The notes under the pieces: generated by a model | What the model saw: only the letters and a program-made list of their open reading frames with translations | Told to the model about the DNA's origin: nothing | Database searches by the model: none | Assembly (NCBI GenBank): GCA_016191165.1 | Contig: JACPPF010000094.1 | Coordinates: 1-56,851 of the forward strand | Origin: Planctomycetota bacterium | GTDB lineage: Bacteria > Planctomycetota > Planctomycetia > Gemmatales > Gemmataceae | Reading direction: 5' to 3' | DNA: 56,851 nucleotides | Part shown: positions 32,026-39,824 of the stretch, one piece after another | Layout of the letters: the number at the start of each line of letters is the position of its first letter | How positions within the stretch are numbered: the stretch's first letter is position 1 | Translations under genes and position numbers: made by a program

Positions 32026-33180
32026 TTATCTGAACACCGATGTCGTGGTGCCGTTTTTGATCGTGTTGACGGCCTGCCCGCCAAGTAGCGTCGCGCCAAA
32101 GAGGCGTTCGATCGGTTCGAGGATTTTGCCGAGGTTGTTGTTGAACCGCCGGATTGGGTCGGCCTGGACGAACACGCGGTCGCCGGGCATGAGCTGCCAG
32201 TTGGTGTTCATGGCGCCTTGCTGGGTGATGCCGGCCCAATCGACGGGCAGGACGTTGTCCGGTCCCGGTTGTCCGAGATTCTTGCGGGCGACCCAGATGC
32301 GCTTGGCCGACGACACGGGAGGCAGGCCGTTGACGTGGCTGATGGCATCAAGCACGGTCTCGTTGCCGGTCACCGGCAGGCGATATACCTGTTGGCCAAG
32401 ACCCGCGCCGTCGGTGATGACGTAGTAGACGCTGCTATTATAGGCCGCCACGCTCATCTTGAGATTGTCCACAACCTGCTCGAACTTGACGACCTTCTGG
32501 TCGAGCCTGGCATGAATCGCCCGGGCCACTTCCTCGCGGGCCTGTTGGACTGTCTTGCCGGCGACCGGTACTCCGCCATAGACGCCCAGATTGATCAAAC
32601 CATCTGGCGCGACCGCGTGTGGGCCCATGATCGGCTGATTCAGGCCGACTTTTTCCATGTCGATCTTCGGATCAAGATCTTTGCGCTTGAACTGGGGCAG
32701 CAATTCAATCAACAGCACATCCGGCGGCCGGATCACGTAGGTCGGCAGCGTGATGCGGGAAGATTCGTTGGGAACACCAGGCAATGCCAGCATCGGACCG
32801 GGGTAGGACTTACCATGCAACCGATGCCCGGTCGGAGGAACAACTGGCGGCCTGGACGGGGTAGACGCCAGCTTTTCCTTGGGCATCAGATCGGGGAACG
32901 GTGTCAGGTTTTTCGACGGCCCGTCAGGCTGCTGAAAACTGGCCGAGCGCACGGGATCATTGGCATTCGTTCCCGGAGTAGCGGTGGAGAAGTTGTCCGC
33001 GGAGCGCTGCCATGAGGCCGGGTTGGCGCCCGGTGCGGTAGGTTTGCCCAGCGAGACGGGCAAGCGGGAGTCGCCCGCTTTCCGCGACAGGGGCGTGGTT
33101 TGGCAGCCGGCCACGAGGAAAACGGCACTGGTCAGCCAGGCGGCAATCGAAAGCATCCTGCTTTCGGGTTGTTTGTGCAT
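32026..33180 (-). CDS. Wza-like polysaccharide export lipoprotein
   Basis: 384 residues. GAAGGAG 7 bases upstream supports ATG 33180. A lipoprotein signal ends in VFLVAGC (Cys26). After a long linker comes the polysaccharide biosynthesis/export domain (YVIRPPDVLLIELLPQFKRK...AVAPDGLINLGVYGGVPVAGKT), followed by SLBB-like segments (GNETVLDAISHVNGLPPVSS, NTNWQLMPGDRVFVQADPIR). Proteins of this family form the outer-membrane channel through which capsule or exopolysaccharide leaves the cell. It opens the polysaccharide locus divergently from the epimerase gene and matches the BY-kinase-like length regulator at 35733, its usual inner-membrane partner. Confidence 0.92.
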   Translation of the reverse strand: MHKQPESRMLSIAAWLTSAVFLVAGCQTTPLSRKAGDSRLPVSLGKPTAPGANPASWQRSADNFSTATPGTNANDPVRSASFQQPDGPSKNLTPFPDLMPKEKLASTPSRPPVVPPTGHRLHGKSYPGPMLALPGVPNESSRITLPTYVIRPPDVLLIELLPQFKRKDLDPKIDMEKVGLNQPIMGPHAVAPDGLINLGVYGGVPVAGKTVQQAREEVARAIHARLDQKVVKFEQVVDNLKMSVAAYNSSVYYVITDGAGLGQQVYRLPVTGNETVLDAISHVNGLPPVSSAKRIWVARKNLGQPGPDNVLPVDWAGITQQGAMNTNWQLMPGDRVFVQADPIRRFNNNLGKILEPIERLFGATLLGGQAVNTIKNGTTTSVFR

Positions 33181-33490
33181 GGTGTGCTCCTTCGCACCAG
33201 GTGGACCGACTCGGCGCGTGGCATGGGATGGAGCACGCAGCCGCTTCGTCTTGATCGGAACGCCGGAAAAGCGGAATGCACCGGAGTCATTGGCTTTCCC
33301 GACTTTCCTGGCTTATCGCGCAGCACAGGACGCATGGCGGGCAGTGATTGCCCAAATTGCCCATTCGTTTGCCCGCGCCCCGAATGGAGCGCGGGCAGGA
33401 TCGCTTGCGAGTGAATGAAAAAAAACGTGCGTCCTCTTCGGGGCGTGGTTCAACAGGCGGACGTGTATAATGATGCGAAAGGAGTATCCC
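33181..33490. other. Divergent promoter region of the polysaccharide locus
   Basis: 310 bp between the Wza-like and epimerase genes; no gene seen. It should contain both promoters. A perfect TATAAT on the plus strand lies at 33466-33471. Confidence 0.6.
33466..33471 (+). promoter_or_regulatory. Candidate -10 box of the epimerase gene
   Basis: Exact TATAAT 20 bp before the ATG at 33491. Transcription would start close to the AAAGGAG Shine-Dalgarno (33478-33484), giving a very short leader. The -35 region is poor. Confidence 0.45.
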
Positions 33491-34423
33491 ATGCGCTATT
33501 GCCTGGTTACCGGTGGAGCGGGGTTTATCGGATCGCATCTGGTGGAGCATCTCGTCGCCGGCGGATGGAAGGTTCGTGTGCTCGACAATCTGAGCACGGG
33601 AAAGGCCAACAACCTGAGCCACCTCGCGAGTCGTATCGACTTCATCCAGGGCTCGATCAACGACTTTTCGATCTTGAAGCCGGCCGTCGCTGGCTGCGAG
33701 GTGGTGTTTCACCTGGCGGCGTTGCCCTCGGTGGCGCGCAGCCTGGTCGATCCGATGACGACCCACGACGTCTGTGCCACGGGCACGCTAAGCGTTCTCG
33801 ACGCGGCCCGGCAGATGGGCGTACGCCGCGTCGTCTATGCCGCCAGCAGCAGCGCGTACGGCGGCACGCCAGGCGCGCTGCGCGTGGAGACCGACCCGAT
33901 CGCGCCGCTCTCGCCCTATGCGTCATCGAAGTTGGCCGGCGAACTTTACTGTCAAAGTTTCACGAACGTGTATGGCCTGGAGACGGCCCGGCTGCGATTT
34001 TTCAACGTGTTCGGCCCGCGCCAGGATGCACGCAGCCCGTATACCGGAGTGATCGCGCTGTTCATCGCAGCGATGCTGGAAGGCAAGCGTCCGATCGTGC
34101 AGGGCGATGGCCTGCAATCGCGTGATTTCACCTACGTCGAGAACGCCGTGCAAGCGGTGGTCAACGCCGCCGACGCGCCGGACGCCAGCGGCAAGGTGTA
34201 CAATATCGGCAACGGCGAGACGACGACCATCCTGGACCTGGTGCGGCGCCTCAATGAAATCCTGGGCGCAGATCTCGTTCCGATTCACGCTCCGGCACGT
34301 GCGGGGGACGTGCGCCACTCCAAGGCCGACATTTCCCTGGCACGACGCGATCTGAAATACAATCCCCAGGTTTCCTTCGTGGAAGGACTGCGCCGCACCG
34401 TGGAAGCTCAGCGGGCCATTTAG
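33491..34423 (+). CDS. NAD-dependent sugar-nucleotide epimerase (extended SDR)
   Basis: 310 residues from ATG 33491 (AAAGGAG upstream). Extended short-chain dehydrogenase: GGAGFIG (residues 8-14) binds NAD; the catalytic Ser is in ASSSAYGG and the Tyr-Lys pair is Tyr143/Lys147 in SPYASSK. The pattern LRFFNVFGPRQDARSPYTGV is typical of UDP-GlcNAc/UDP-glucose 4-epimerases of the WbpP/GalE kind. It would supply an activated sugar for the polysaccharide made by the genes downstream. TAG 34421-34423 starts a TAGCCGCGGAGCTTGCTCCG hairpin. Confidence 0.92.
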   Translation: MRYCLVTGGAGFIGSHLVEHLVAGGWKVRVLDNLSTGKANNLSHLASRIDFIQGSINDFSILKPAVAGCEVVFHLAALPSVARSLVDPMTTHDVCATGTLSVLDAARQMGVRRVVYAASSSAYGGTPGALRVETDPIAPLSPYASSKLAGELYCQSFTNVYGLETARLRFFNVFGPRQDARSPYTGVIALFIAAMLEGKRPIVQGDGLQSRDFTYVENAVQAVVNAADAPDASGKVYNIGNGETTTILDLVRRLNEILGADLVPIHAPARAGDVRHSKADISLARRDLKYNPQVSFVEGLRRTVEAQRAI

Positions 34424-34445
34424 CCGCGGAGCTTGCTCCGCGCGG
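34421..34445. repeat. Hairpin overlapping the epimerase stop
   Basis: TAGC then CGCGGAGC-TT-GCTCCGCG, an 8-bp stem with a two-base loop; the TAG is the stop codon of the epimerase gene. Confidence 0.75.
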
Positions 34446-34507
34446 GGCACGTCCGCGGCGAATTGCCCATGATTTGTGAAATTTCCCCCAGCATCGCGAA
34501 ACCCTGG

Positions 34508-34537
34508 TTGACTCGAAACGCCGTTCGCTTGTAAGAT
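34508..34537 (+). promoter_or_regulatory. Sigma-70-type promoter of the exosortase operon
   Basis: TTGACT (34508-34513) and TAAGAT (34532-34537) with an 18-bp spacer, about 155 bp upstream of the exosortase ATG. It follows the epimerase gene's end, so the genes from the exosortase onward can be transcribed separately. Confidence 0.55.
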
Positions 34538-34695
34538 GTGCCCTCGGCTCGCATGTCCCCCTGCCGCTTCATGATGATTTGTGGTGGAATGGGCTTGATT
34601 GAGCCGAGCGGACGCGTTTTCCTGCGGGGGCAGGAAACTGTCCATTCAACCTTGCGGATGCACCCGGACGCTCTCGGTCACCACGGAGGGACCTC

Positions 34696-35694
34696 ATGAC
34701 CGCGCAACCCATCCCCGCGCCCAGAATTCGCGCCTTTTCCCTGACCATCGTGGTGCTTCTGATTCCCGCCTGTTTGTGGGCGTACTGGACCACGCTGGAA
34801 CGAATCGTCGCGCGCTGGACGGAAGATCCACAATACTCGCACGGATACCTCGTTCCCGCCTTCGCGCTCTATCTCCTTTGGCTACGCCGCGAGCGCCTCG
34901 ATGCGGCCGCGCTCAACGCCAACTGGCTTGGAACGGCCTTGCTTTTGATAGCTGCGGGGTTGCGGCTCGCGGGAGCGCATTATTCTTTTGAATACCTGGA
35001 TCAGGCGTCGTTTTTGCCCTGTTGCGCCGGTCTATTTCTGCTTGCGGGCGGCTGGCAGGCGTTTTCCTGGTCCTTGCCGTCGGTGGCTTTCCTGGCGTTC
35101 ATGATTCCCTTGCCGCACTCGGTATCGCTGGCCCTGTCGGCGCCGATGCAGGGCTTCGCCACCGCGGTCAGCACGTTCGCGCTTCAGGTGCTGGGCCGAC
35201 CGGCGGTGGCCGAGGGGAATGTCATTCTCCTCAACGACATCGAACTGGGAATCGTCGAGGCGTGCAGCGGCTTGCGGATGTTGGTCGTCTTCTTCGCGCT
35301 CTCCACGGCCGTCGCGATTTTGATCCGCAAGCCATGGTGGGAAAAACTTCTCATTGCCGGCAGCGCCGTGCCGATCGCTTTGGCGTCGAACGTCTTGCGG
35401 ATCACGGTGACGGGTCTGTTCTACGATTCGTTTGGCAATCATTTCGGCGGCGCGTTGTTCCATGATGTCGCTGGCTGGTTGATGATGCCGCTCGGTCTTT
35501 TGTTTTTGGGTATCGAGTTGTGGATACTCAAGACGTTGCTGATCGAGCCGCCCAGTCAGACGGCGCAGGCGACTCGGGTCACGATGCAGCGTTTCGAGGT
35601 CAATCCGCTGGCGCTATACGCCAGCGAAAAACCGCCGAATCGCGAGAAGCCGATCGCCGCGCCGGAAGAGGAAGTAGTGGAAACGGCAACGTGA
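34696..35694 (+). CDS. Exosortase
   Basis: 332 residues, GGAGGG before the ATG. A multi-pass membrane cysteine transpeptidase/protease. The three catalytic residues of the family are in place: Cys190 (IVEACSGLRM), Arg235 (ASNVLRI) and His256 (LFHDVAGW). Eight or so hydrophobic segments make up the rest, with a soluble charged tail of about 50 residues. Exosortases process proteins with a C-terminal PEP-CTERM-type sorting signal and are linked to exopolysaccharide clusters. No protein in this window ends in such a signal, so substrates must be encoded elsewhere. An EpsI-type partner is encoded separately at 38218. Confidence 0.95.
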   Translation: MTAQPIPAPRIRAFSLTIVVLLIPACLWAYWTTLERIVARWTEDPQYSHGYLVPAFALYLLWLRRERLDAAALNANWLGTALLLIAAGLRLAGAHYSFEYLDQASFLPCCAGLFLLAGGWQAFSWSLPSVAFLAFMIPLPHSVSLALSAPMQGFATAVSTFALQVLGRPAVAEGNVILLNDIELGIVEACSGLRMLVVFFALSTAVAILIRKPWWEKLLIAGSAVPIALASNVLRITVTGLFYDSFGNHFGGALFHDVAGWLMMPLGLLFLGIELWILKTLLIEPPSQTAQATRVTMQRFEVNPLALYASEKPPNREKPIAAPEEEVVETAT

Positions 35695-35732
35695 TTGGAC
35701 AGGATTTCGCGCCATCAACACGGAGGTTCACC

Positions 35733-37949
35733 ATGGCTGCTCCAGACCGCCCTTTAGCTGAGAACGTGCCTGTTTTGCCGGAGCCGCGCCGGTCGCCGAT
35801 GGCCGTGGCCTCCTTGGCGCCAATCCCGGTCCTGAATTCGACCCCGGACGCGATGTCGTTGCTCAAGGCGTTGCGGCGGCGCTGGTTTTTGGCCGGGGCG
35901 GTGGGCTTCCTCGCGGCATGTCTGGTCGGTGTGGCGGCCTGGATGTTGTTGCCGTCGCGCTACACCGCGTTTGCGCTCTTGCAAGTTTCGTCGAGGCCCA
36001 GTCCCTTGACCGAGCGCTTGGCCAATCGCGAGGAGTTCGCCATCACGATGAAAACCACTGCCGCCCGCTTGAAAAGTCGCGATGTGCTGATGCGCACGCT
36101 CAGCCAGGACTCGGTGCGGCATTTGAGCCTGATCAAGAAACACCCCGACACGCTCAGCACGCTGACCTGGATGGAAGAGTACCTCAAGATCGACACGCAA
36201 GAAAACTCCGAGCTGCTCACCGTCTCGCTGACCGGCGAGGAGCCCAACGACCTTCAGGTGATTGTCAACAACATGGTCAAATCGTTCATGACAATCACCG
36301 GGAGTGAGGACAAAAGCCGGCGCAAGGATCGCCTGGAAAGGACCAAATTCCTCTACGAGGCCGCCAAGGAAAAACTCGCCGAGAAGGTCAACGCGAAAGA
36401 TAACCTTCTCAAGAGCCAGGGGGTCAAGGATCCCTGGGCGATGATGAACCTGCTCCAAAACACGCAGATCGAGTTGAGGCAGGCGCAAACGGACGGCTCG
36501 CGCTTCCGGTTCGATCTAGAACGAAAAAACGCCCAGGCGGCCAACTTCCAGGCGGCCAAGAAGAACCTCGACAAGCTCTCGCTCAACGACGTTCCTCTCA
36601 AGGAAGCGCTTGACTTTGACTTCGGGTTGCGCAAGGAGGTCGATCATGCCGACCGGCTCGAAAAGTTCGTCGAGCGGCTGGTCAAGATGGGCTACGCCTC
36701 GACCGAGTACATCCTGCAACAGGCGAAGGTCGATTTCGCGGCCGCCAAGAAAAAAGCCGACGAACACATGAAGCAGGTCAAGTCGGAAATGCTGAAAAAA
36801 GTCAGGCAGAAGCAAGAAGCCGATCTGGACCTGAACCTGGCCAACCTGAGGACCGAGATCGTACCACTGGAAAAATTCGTGGCCGAGACGCGCGAACGCG
36901 CCGATTCGCTGGCGAAGGAAATGGAAAGGATCAACTTCTCGTCGAAGAAATTCGACCTGCTCGATTCGGAGATTCAGCAGGAACAAAAAAACGTCGATCG
37001 CCTGTTCGACGTGTTCAAGCACGCCCAGATGGAGGGGGAGGCTGAAGCGCGGATCACGCCCATTGGCGAAGCGGAATTGCAAAATCGCGATCTGAAAAAG
37101 CGTTTGCTCATGCTGATCTTCGCACCGATCCTGGCGTTTTTCGGCTCATTGATCGGCGTCGCCTGGTGGGAATTCGCGGCCCGGCGGATTCACGAGCCGG
37201 ACGAGGTTGTCACTGGGCTGGCGATGCGTGTTGTCGGCGCGGTGCCGGAGTTGCCCGATCCGCGGCATCATCGAGCCGGCGCCAACCCGCGCGAGCTGGA
37301 GATCGTCCGGCACAACCTGATCGAATCGATCGACGCCATCCGGACCATGCTGCTGCGCAATGCCGGTGTCGAGAATCTGCGCGTCATCATGGTCACCAGC
37401 GCCGTGGGCGGCGAAGGCAAGACCACGTTGGCTTCCAACCTGGCGATGAGCCTCGCTCGCGCTGGACGCCGGACCCTTTTGATCGATTGCGATTTGCGCA
37501 GCCCGGCGGCACACCAACTCTTTGAGCAACCACTGCAACCGGGCTTCAGCGAAGTCGCCCTTCGCGAGGTGGAGCTGCCCGACGCGGTGCGGTCCACGTC
37601 GATCGATGCGAACCTGTTTCTGATGCCCGCGGGATTGTGGGATCGCAATGTCGTGCAAGAGCTGGCCAAGACCGGCATCACGGGCATCTTCGAGAAGCTG
37701 CGCGACGAGTACGATTTCATCATCGTCGATTCGCACCCGGTGCTCGCCGCCACCGATTCGCTTTTGATCGCCCAGTACGCCGACGCCGTCATCGTGTCGC
37801 TGATGCGCGACGTGAGCCAGATGCACAATGTCCACGCCGCCAGCCAGCAGCTGGCCACCCTGGGCATTCGCGTGTTCGGCGCGGTCGTGAGTGGAATGCC
37901 GGCGAGTTCCTTTGGCAAACCGATGGCCGCGACGCCGCTTGCGGCGTAG
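35733..37949 (+). CDS. Wzz/BY-kinase-like polysaccharide length regulator without Tyr cluster
   Basis: 738 residues from ATG 35733 (GGAGG upstream). It combines a Wzz chain-length domain (first membrane helix near residue 52, RRRWFLAGAVGFLAACLVGV), a long coiled coil (about 190-440), a second membrane helix (LMLIFAPILAFFGSLIG) and a cytoplasmic bacterial-tyrosine-kinase ATPase. The ATPase has Walker A SAVGGEGKTTLASNLA (about 555-570), Walker A' LLIDCDLRSP and Walker B DFIIVDSHPVL (usually DSPP). The Tyr-rich autophosphorylation tail of typical BY kinases is missing; the protein stops at MAATPLAA. The last residues are encoded by a CCGCTTGCGGC repeat. It should work with the Wza-like exporter. 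Confidence 0.93.
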   Translation: MAAPDRPLAENVPVLPEPRRSPMAVASLAPIPVLNSTPDAMSLLKALRRRWFLAGAVGFLAACLVGVAAWMLLPSRYTAFALLQVSSRPSPLTERLANREEFAITMKTTAARLKSRDVLMRTLSQDSVRHLSLIKKHPDTLSTLTWMEEYLKIDTQENSELLTVSLTGEEPNDLQVIVNNMVKSFMTITGSEDKSRRKDRLERTKFLYEAAKEKLAEKVNAKDNLLKSQGVKDPWAMMNLLQNTQIELRQAQTDGSRFRFDLERKNAQAANFQAAKKNLDKLSLNDVPLKEALDFDFGLRKEVDHADRLEKFVERLVKMGYASTEYILQQAKVDFAAAKKKADEHMKQVKSEMLKKVRQKQEADLDLNLANLRTEIVPLEKFVAETRERADSLAKEMERINFSSKKFDLLDSEIQQEQKNVDRLFDVFKHAQMEGEAEARITPIGEAELQNRDLKKRLLMLIFAPILAFFGSLIGVAWWEFAARRIHEPDEVVTGLAMRVVGAVPELPDPRHHRAGANPRELEIVRHNLIESIDAIRTMLLRNAGVENLRVIMVTSAVGGEGKTTLASNLAMSLARAGRRTLLIDCDLRSPAAHQLFEQPLQPGFSEVALREVELPDAVRSTSIDANLFLMPAGLWDRNVVQELAKTGITGIFEKLRDEYDFIIVDSHPVLAATDSLLIAQYADAVIVSLMRDVSQMHNVHAASQQLATLGIRVFGAVVSGMPASSFGKPMAATPLAA

Positions 37950-37975
37950 GCGCCATACCGTTGGTCGAAGAGCAC

Positions 37976-38052
37976 TTGACCAGCCCCCAGCGCAAGCTGG
38001 CGGTTTTGGAAGGCTGCCCAACCCCCCAACGCGTGCGCGTGGGGCTGGTGTC
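37976..38052. repeat. Type D palindrome, diverged
   Basis: GACCAGCCCCCAGCGCAAGC...GCGTGCGCGTGGGGCTGGT, 27 bp after the BY-kinase-like gene. Confidence 0.7.
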
Positions 38053-38085
38053 GCTCCGCTTGACGAATAGTATTGGGCCTAGGCG

Positions 38086-38203
38086 AGTAGACTCTTGCCT
38101 CGGAACTTCTCCGCAAGCCGCGGAGAAGTTGGAAAGTAGTCGTCTCGCTCCGCGAGACGAAACCGCTCGCGGAGCGAGCGGTCTACTTTGCGGCTTCGCC
38201 GCG
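38086..38203. repeat. Type I multi-hairpin element before epsI
   Basis: Three adjacent hairpins, AACTTCTCCGC/GCGGAGAAGTT (38104-38130), CGTCTCG/CGAGACG (38140-38158) and ACCGCTCGC/GCGAGCGGT (38162-38182), are flanked by AGTAGAC (38086) and GTCTACT (38181). A fourth, GCGGC-TTC-GCCGC, ends 14 bp before the epsI ATG. In RNA this could fold as a branched, cloverleaf-like leader. Confidence 0.75.
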
Positions 38204-38217
38204 TTAGGAGTATTCCG

Positions 38218-38853
38218 ATGCAACGCACCCTCATTATCGCCAGCGCCGTGGTGGTCCTGATCGCGTCCGGCGTCGTCCACGGCGTGTGGACCGATCGCTG
38301 GTCGGAACCAACCGACCTCGGTGACGCGGCCACCCGCCTTGGCAAGTTGCCGATGGTCATTGGCGACTGGCACGGCACGGACCTGCCGATGGAACCCGAT
38401 TCCAGCAATGGGCTAGCCGGGATGATCGCTCGGCGTTACGTCCATGCCACGAATGGCAAGTCGGTGACGATCCTGCTCGCCTGCGGTCGGGCCCGAGCCG
38501 TCTGCACGCACACGCCCGAGGTTTGCTATGCGGGCAATGGTTATGAGGTCGAGACGCCCCGGCGTTTCGCCCTGCCATCGAAAACCGCGCAGGCGCCGCC
38601 GGAGTTTTGGACCGCCCGCTTCGTCAAGGAGCGTGCTGAGGGCAAGACGCATCTGCGCATCTACTGGTCGTGGCACGGGACGGAAGGCTGGCGTATCGCG
38701 GAGCACCCGCGCGTTGCGTTCGCGGGCGAAAAAATGCTGCACAAACTTTATCTGATGCGCGATCTGATGTTGCCCGATGAGCCAATTGACGGCGACCCTT
38801 GCGTGGAGTTCATGCAGGATTTGCTGCCTGTCCTGAGGCGCGAGGTTTTTTAG
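38218..38853 (+). CDS. EpsI / exosortase-associated protein (DUF3485)
   Basis: 211 residues from ATG 38218 (TTAGGAG upstream). One N-terminal membrane helix (LIIASAVVVLIASGVVHGVW) is followed by the EpsI-type domain: LPMVIGDWHGTDLPM, HTPEVCYAGNGYEVE with its characteristic H-x-P-x-x-C-Y, and the end VEFMQDLLPVLRR. In many bacteria EpsI is fused to or next to the exosortase; here the length-regulator gene lies between them. Its biochemical role is not firmly known, but it is a consistent exosortase partner. The 268-bp gap upstream is unusually long for this operon and is full of hairpins. Confidence 0.9.
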   Translation: MQRTLIIASAVVVLIASGVVHGVWTDRWSEPTDLGDAATRLGKLPMVIGDWHGTDLPMEPDSSNGLAGMIARRYVHATNGKSVTILLACGRARAVCTHTPEVCYAGNGYEVETPRRFALPSKTAQAPPEFWTARFVKERAEGKTHLRIYWSWHGTEGWRIAEHPRVAFAGEKMLHKLYLMRDLMLPDEPIDGDPCVEFMQDLLPVLRREVF

Positions 38854-38928
38854 CCCACGTGGATACCGTGCGGGCACGTTGGAGACGTGCCTCAATTCGA
38901 ACCCGATTTCAACCTGGAGGTTAGTAGG

Positions 38929-39714
38929 ATGCTGACCAACCTGGATACGCTTTCATTATCTTCCGATTCGGCCGTTGGCGAGGAGAACGCGATTCTGGCG
39001 TTTCCTCGGTCTGAGCCGAGGATGGCGCAACCGACACGAGCGCAACGAATCTACGCGCCGCTTCGGCGCCTGGTGGACTTCGCGCTGGCGCTCGTGTTGA
39101 CGGTGTTGGCTGCGCCGATCGTTTTGCTGGCGGCGTTAGCGGTGCGGCTGACGTCGCGCGGGCCGGCGTTTTACACGCAGATTCGCACGGGTAAAAACGG
39201 CCGGCCGTTCACGATCTTCAAGATTCGCACCATGATCGACCAATGCGAATCGCTCACCGGCCCGCGCTGGACGATCCCCGGCGATCCGCGCATCACCTAC
39301 ATCGGCTGGTTCCTGCGCCGCGCGCACATCGACGAATTGCCGCAATTGCTCAACGTTCTTTTCGGCGAGATGAGCCTGATTGGTCCGCGTCCAGAGCGTC
39401 CGGAGTTTGTCGAGGAACTGGCGCAAGCGCTGCCGACCTATCGACAACGCCTCGCCGTACTGCCGGGCATCACCGGTCTGGCACAAGTGCAACTGGCACC
39501 CGATACCGACCTGGAAAGCGTGCGTCGCAAGCTGATATGCGATGTGTACGCCATCGAGCACGTGAGCCTTTGGCTCGACCTGCGCATTCTGCTGGCAACC
39601 GGCTTGCACATGCTGGGCATGTCGTTCGAGCGCTTGCACCGCCTGCGCATTGTCCCGCGGCCCGAGGCGGTCGATCAGCCGCCATCCAGGGCGCAATTGC
39701 CGCTTGCGGCCTAG
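38929..39714 (+). CDS. Initiating sugar transferase (polyprenyl phosphate glycosylphosphotransferase)
   Basis: 261 residues from ATG 38929; the open frame to 38887 is less likely because GGAGG lies 9-13 bases before 38929. One membrane helix (VDFALALVLTVLAAPIVLLA) is followed by the bacterial sugar-transferase domain: PAFYTQIRTGKNGRPFTIFK, KIRTM, DELPQLLNVLFGEMSLIGPR, and LPGITGLAQVQ. It moves a sugar-1-phosphate from a UDP-sugar to undecaprenyl phosphate, the first committed step of chain assembly at the inner membrane. It lacks the N-terminal multi-helix domain of WbaP/WcaJ. The C-terminus ends LPLAA, encoded by a CCGCTTGCGGC repeat as in the length-regulator gene. Confidence 0.93.
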   Translation: MLTNLDTLSLSSDSAVGEENAILAFPRSEPRMAQPTRAQRIYAPLRRLVDFALALVLTVLAAPIVLLAALAVRLTSRGPAFYTQIRTGKNGRPFTIFKIRTMIDQCESLTGPRWTIPGDPRITYIGWFLRRAHIDELPQLLNVLFGEMSLIGPRPERPEFVEELAQALPTYRQRLAVLPGITGLAQVQLAPDTDLESVRRKLICDVYAIEHVSLWLDLRILLATGLHMLGMSFERLHRLRIVPRPEAVDQPPSRAQLPLAA

Positions 39715-39727
39715 CTACGCGAATTAC

Positions 39728-39802
39728 ACCCGCCCCGCGCGCTAGCGTGGGGATTGCTTGGAATTCGTGCAATCCTCACGCTTGCGCGTGGGGCTGGTCG
39801 GC
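39728..39802. repeat. Type D palindrome, diverged
   Basis: CGCGCTAGCGTGGGGATTGC...GCAATCCTCACGCTTGCGCG followed by TGGGGCTGGT, between the sugar transferase and ligase genes. Confidence 0.65.
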
Positions 39803-39824
39803 CAAGAATCCGAGAGTCAACACC

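Noticed and set aside
39243-39824. Upstream extension of the O-antigen-ligase frame
   Set aside because: It overlaps the sugar transferase in another frame and ends in a type D repeat; the membrane protein starts naturally at 39825.
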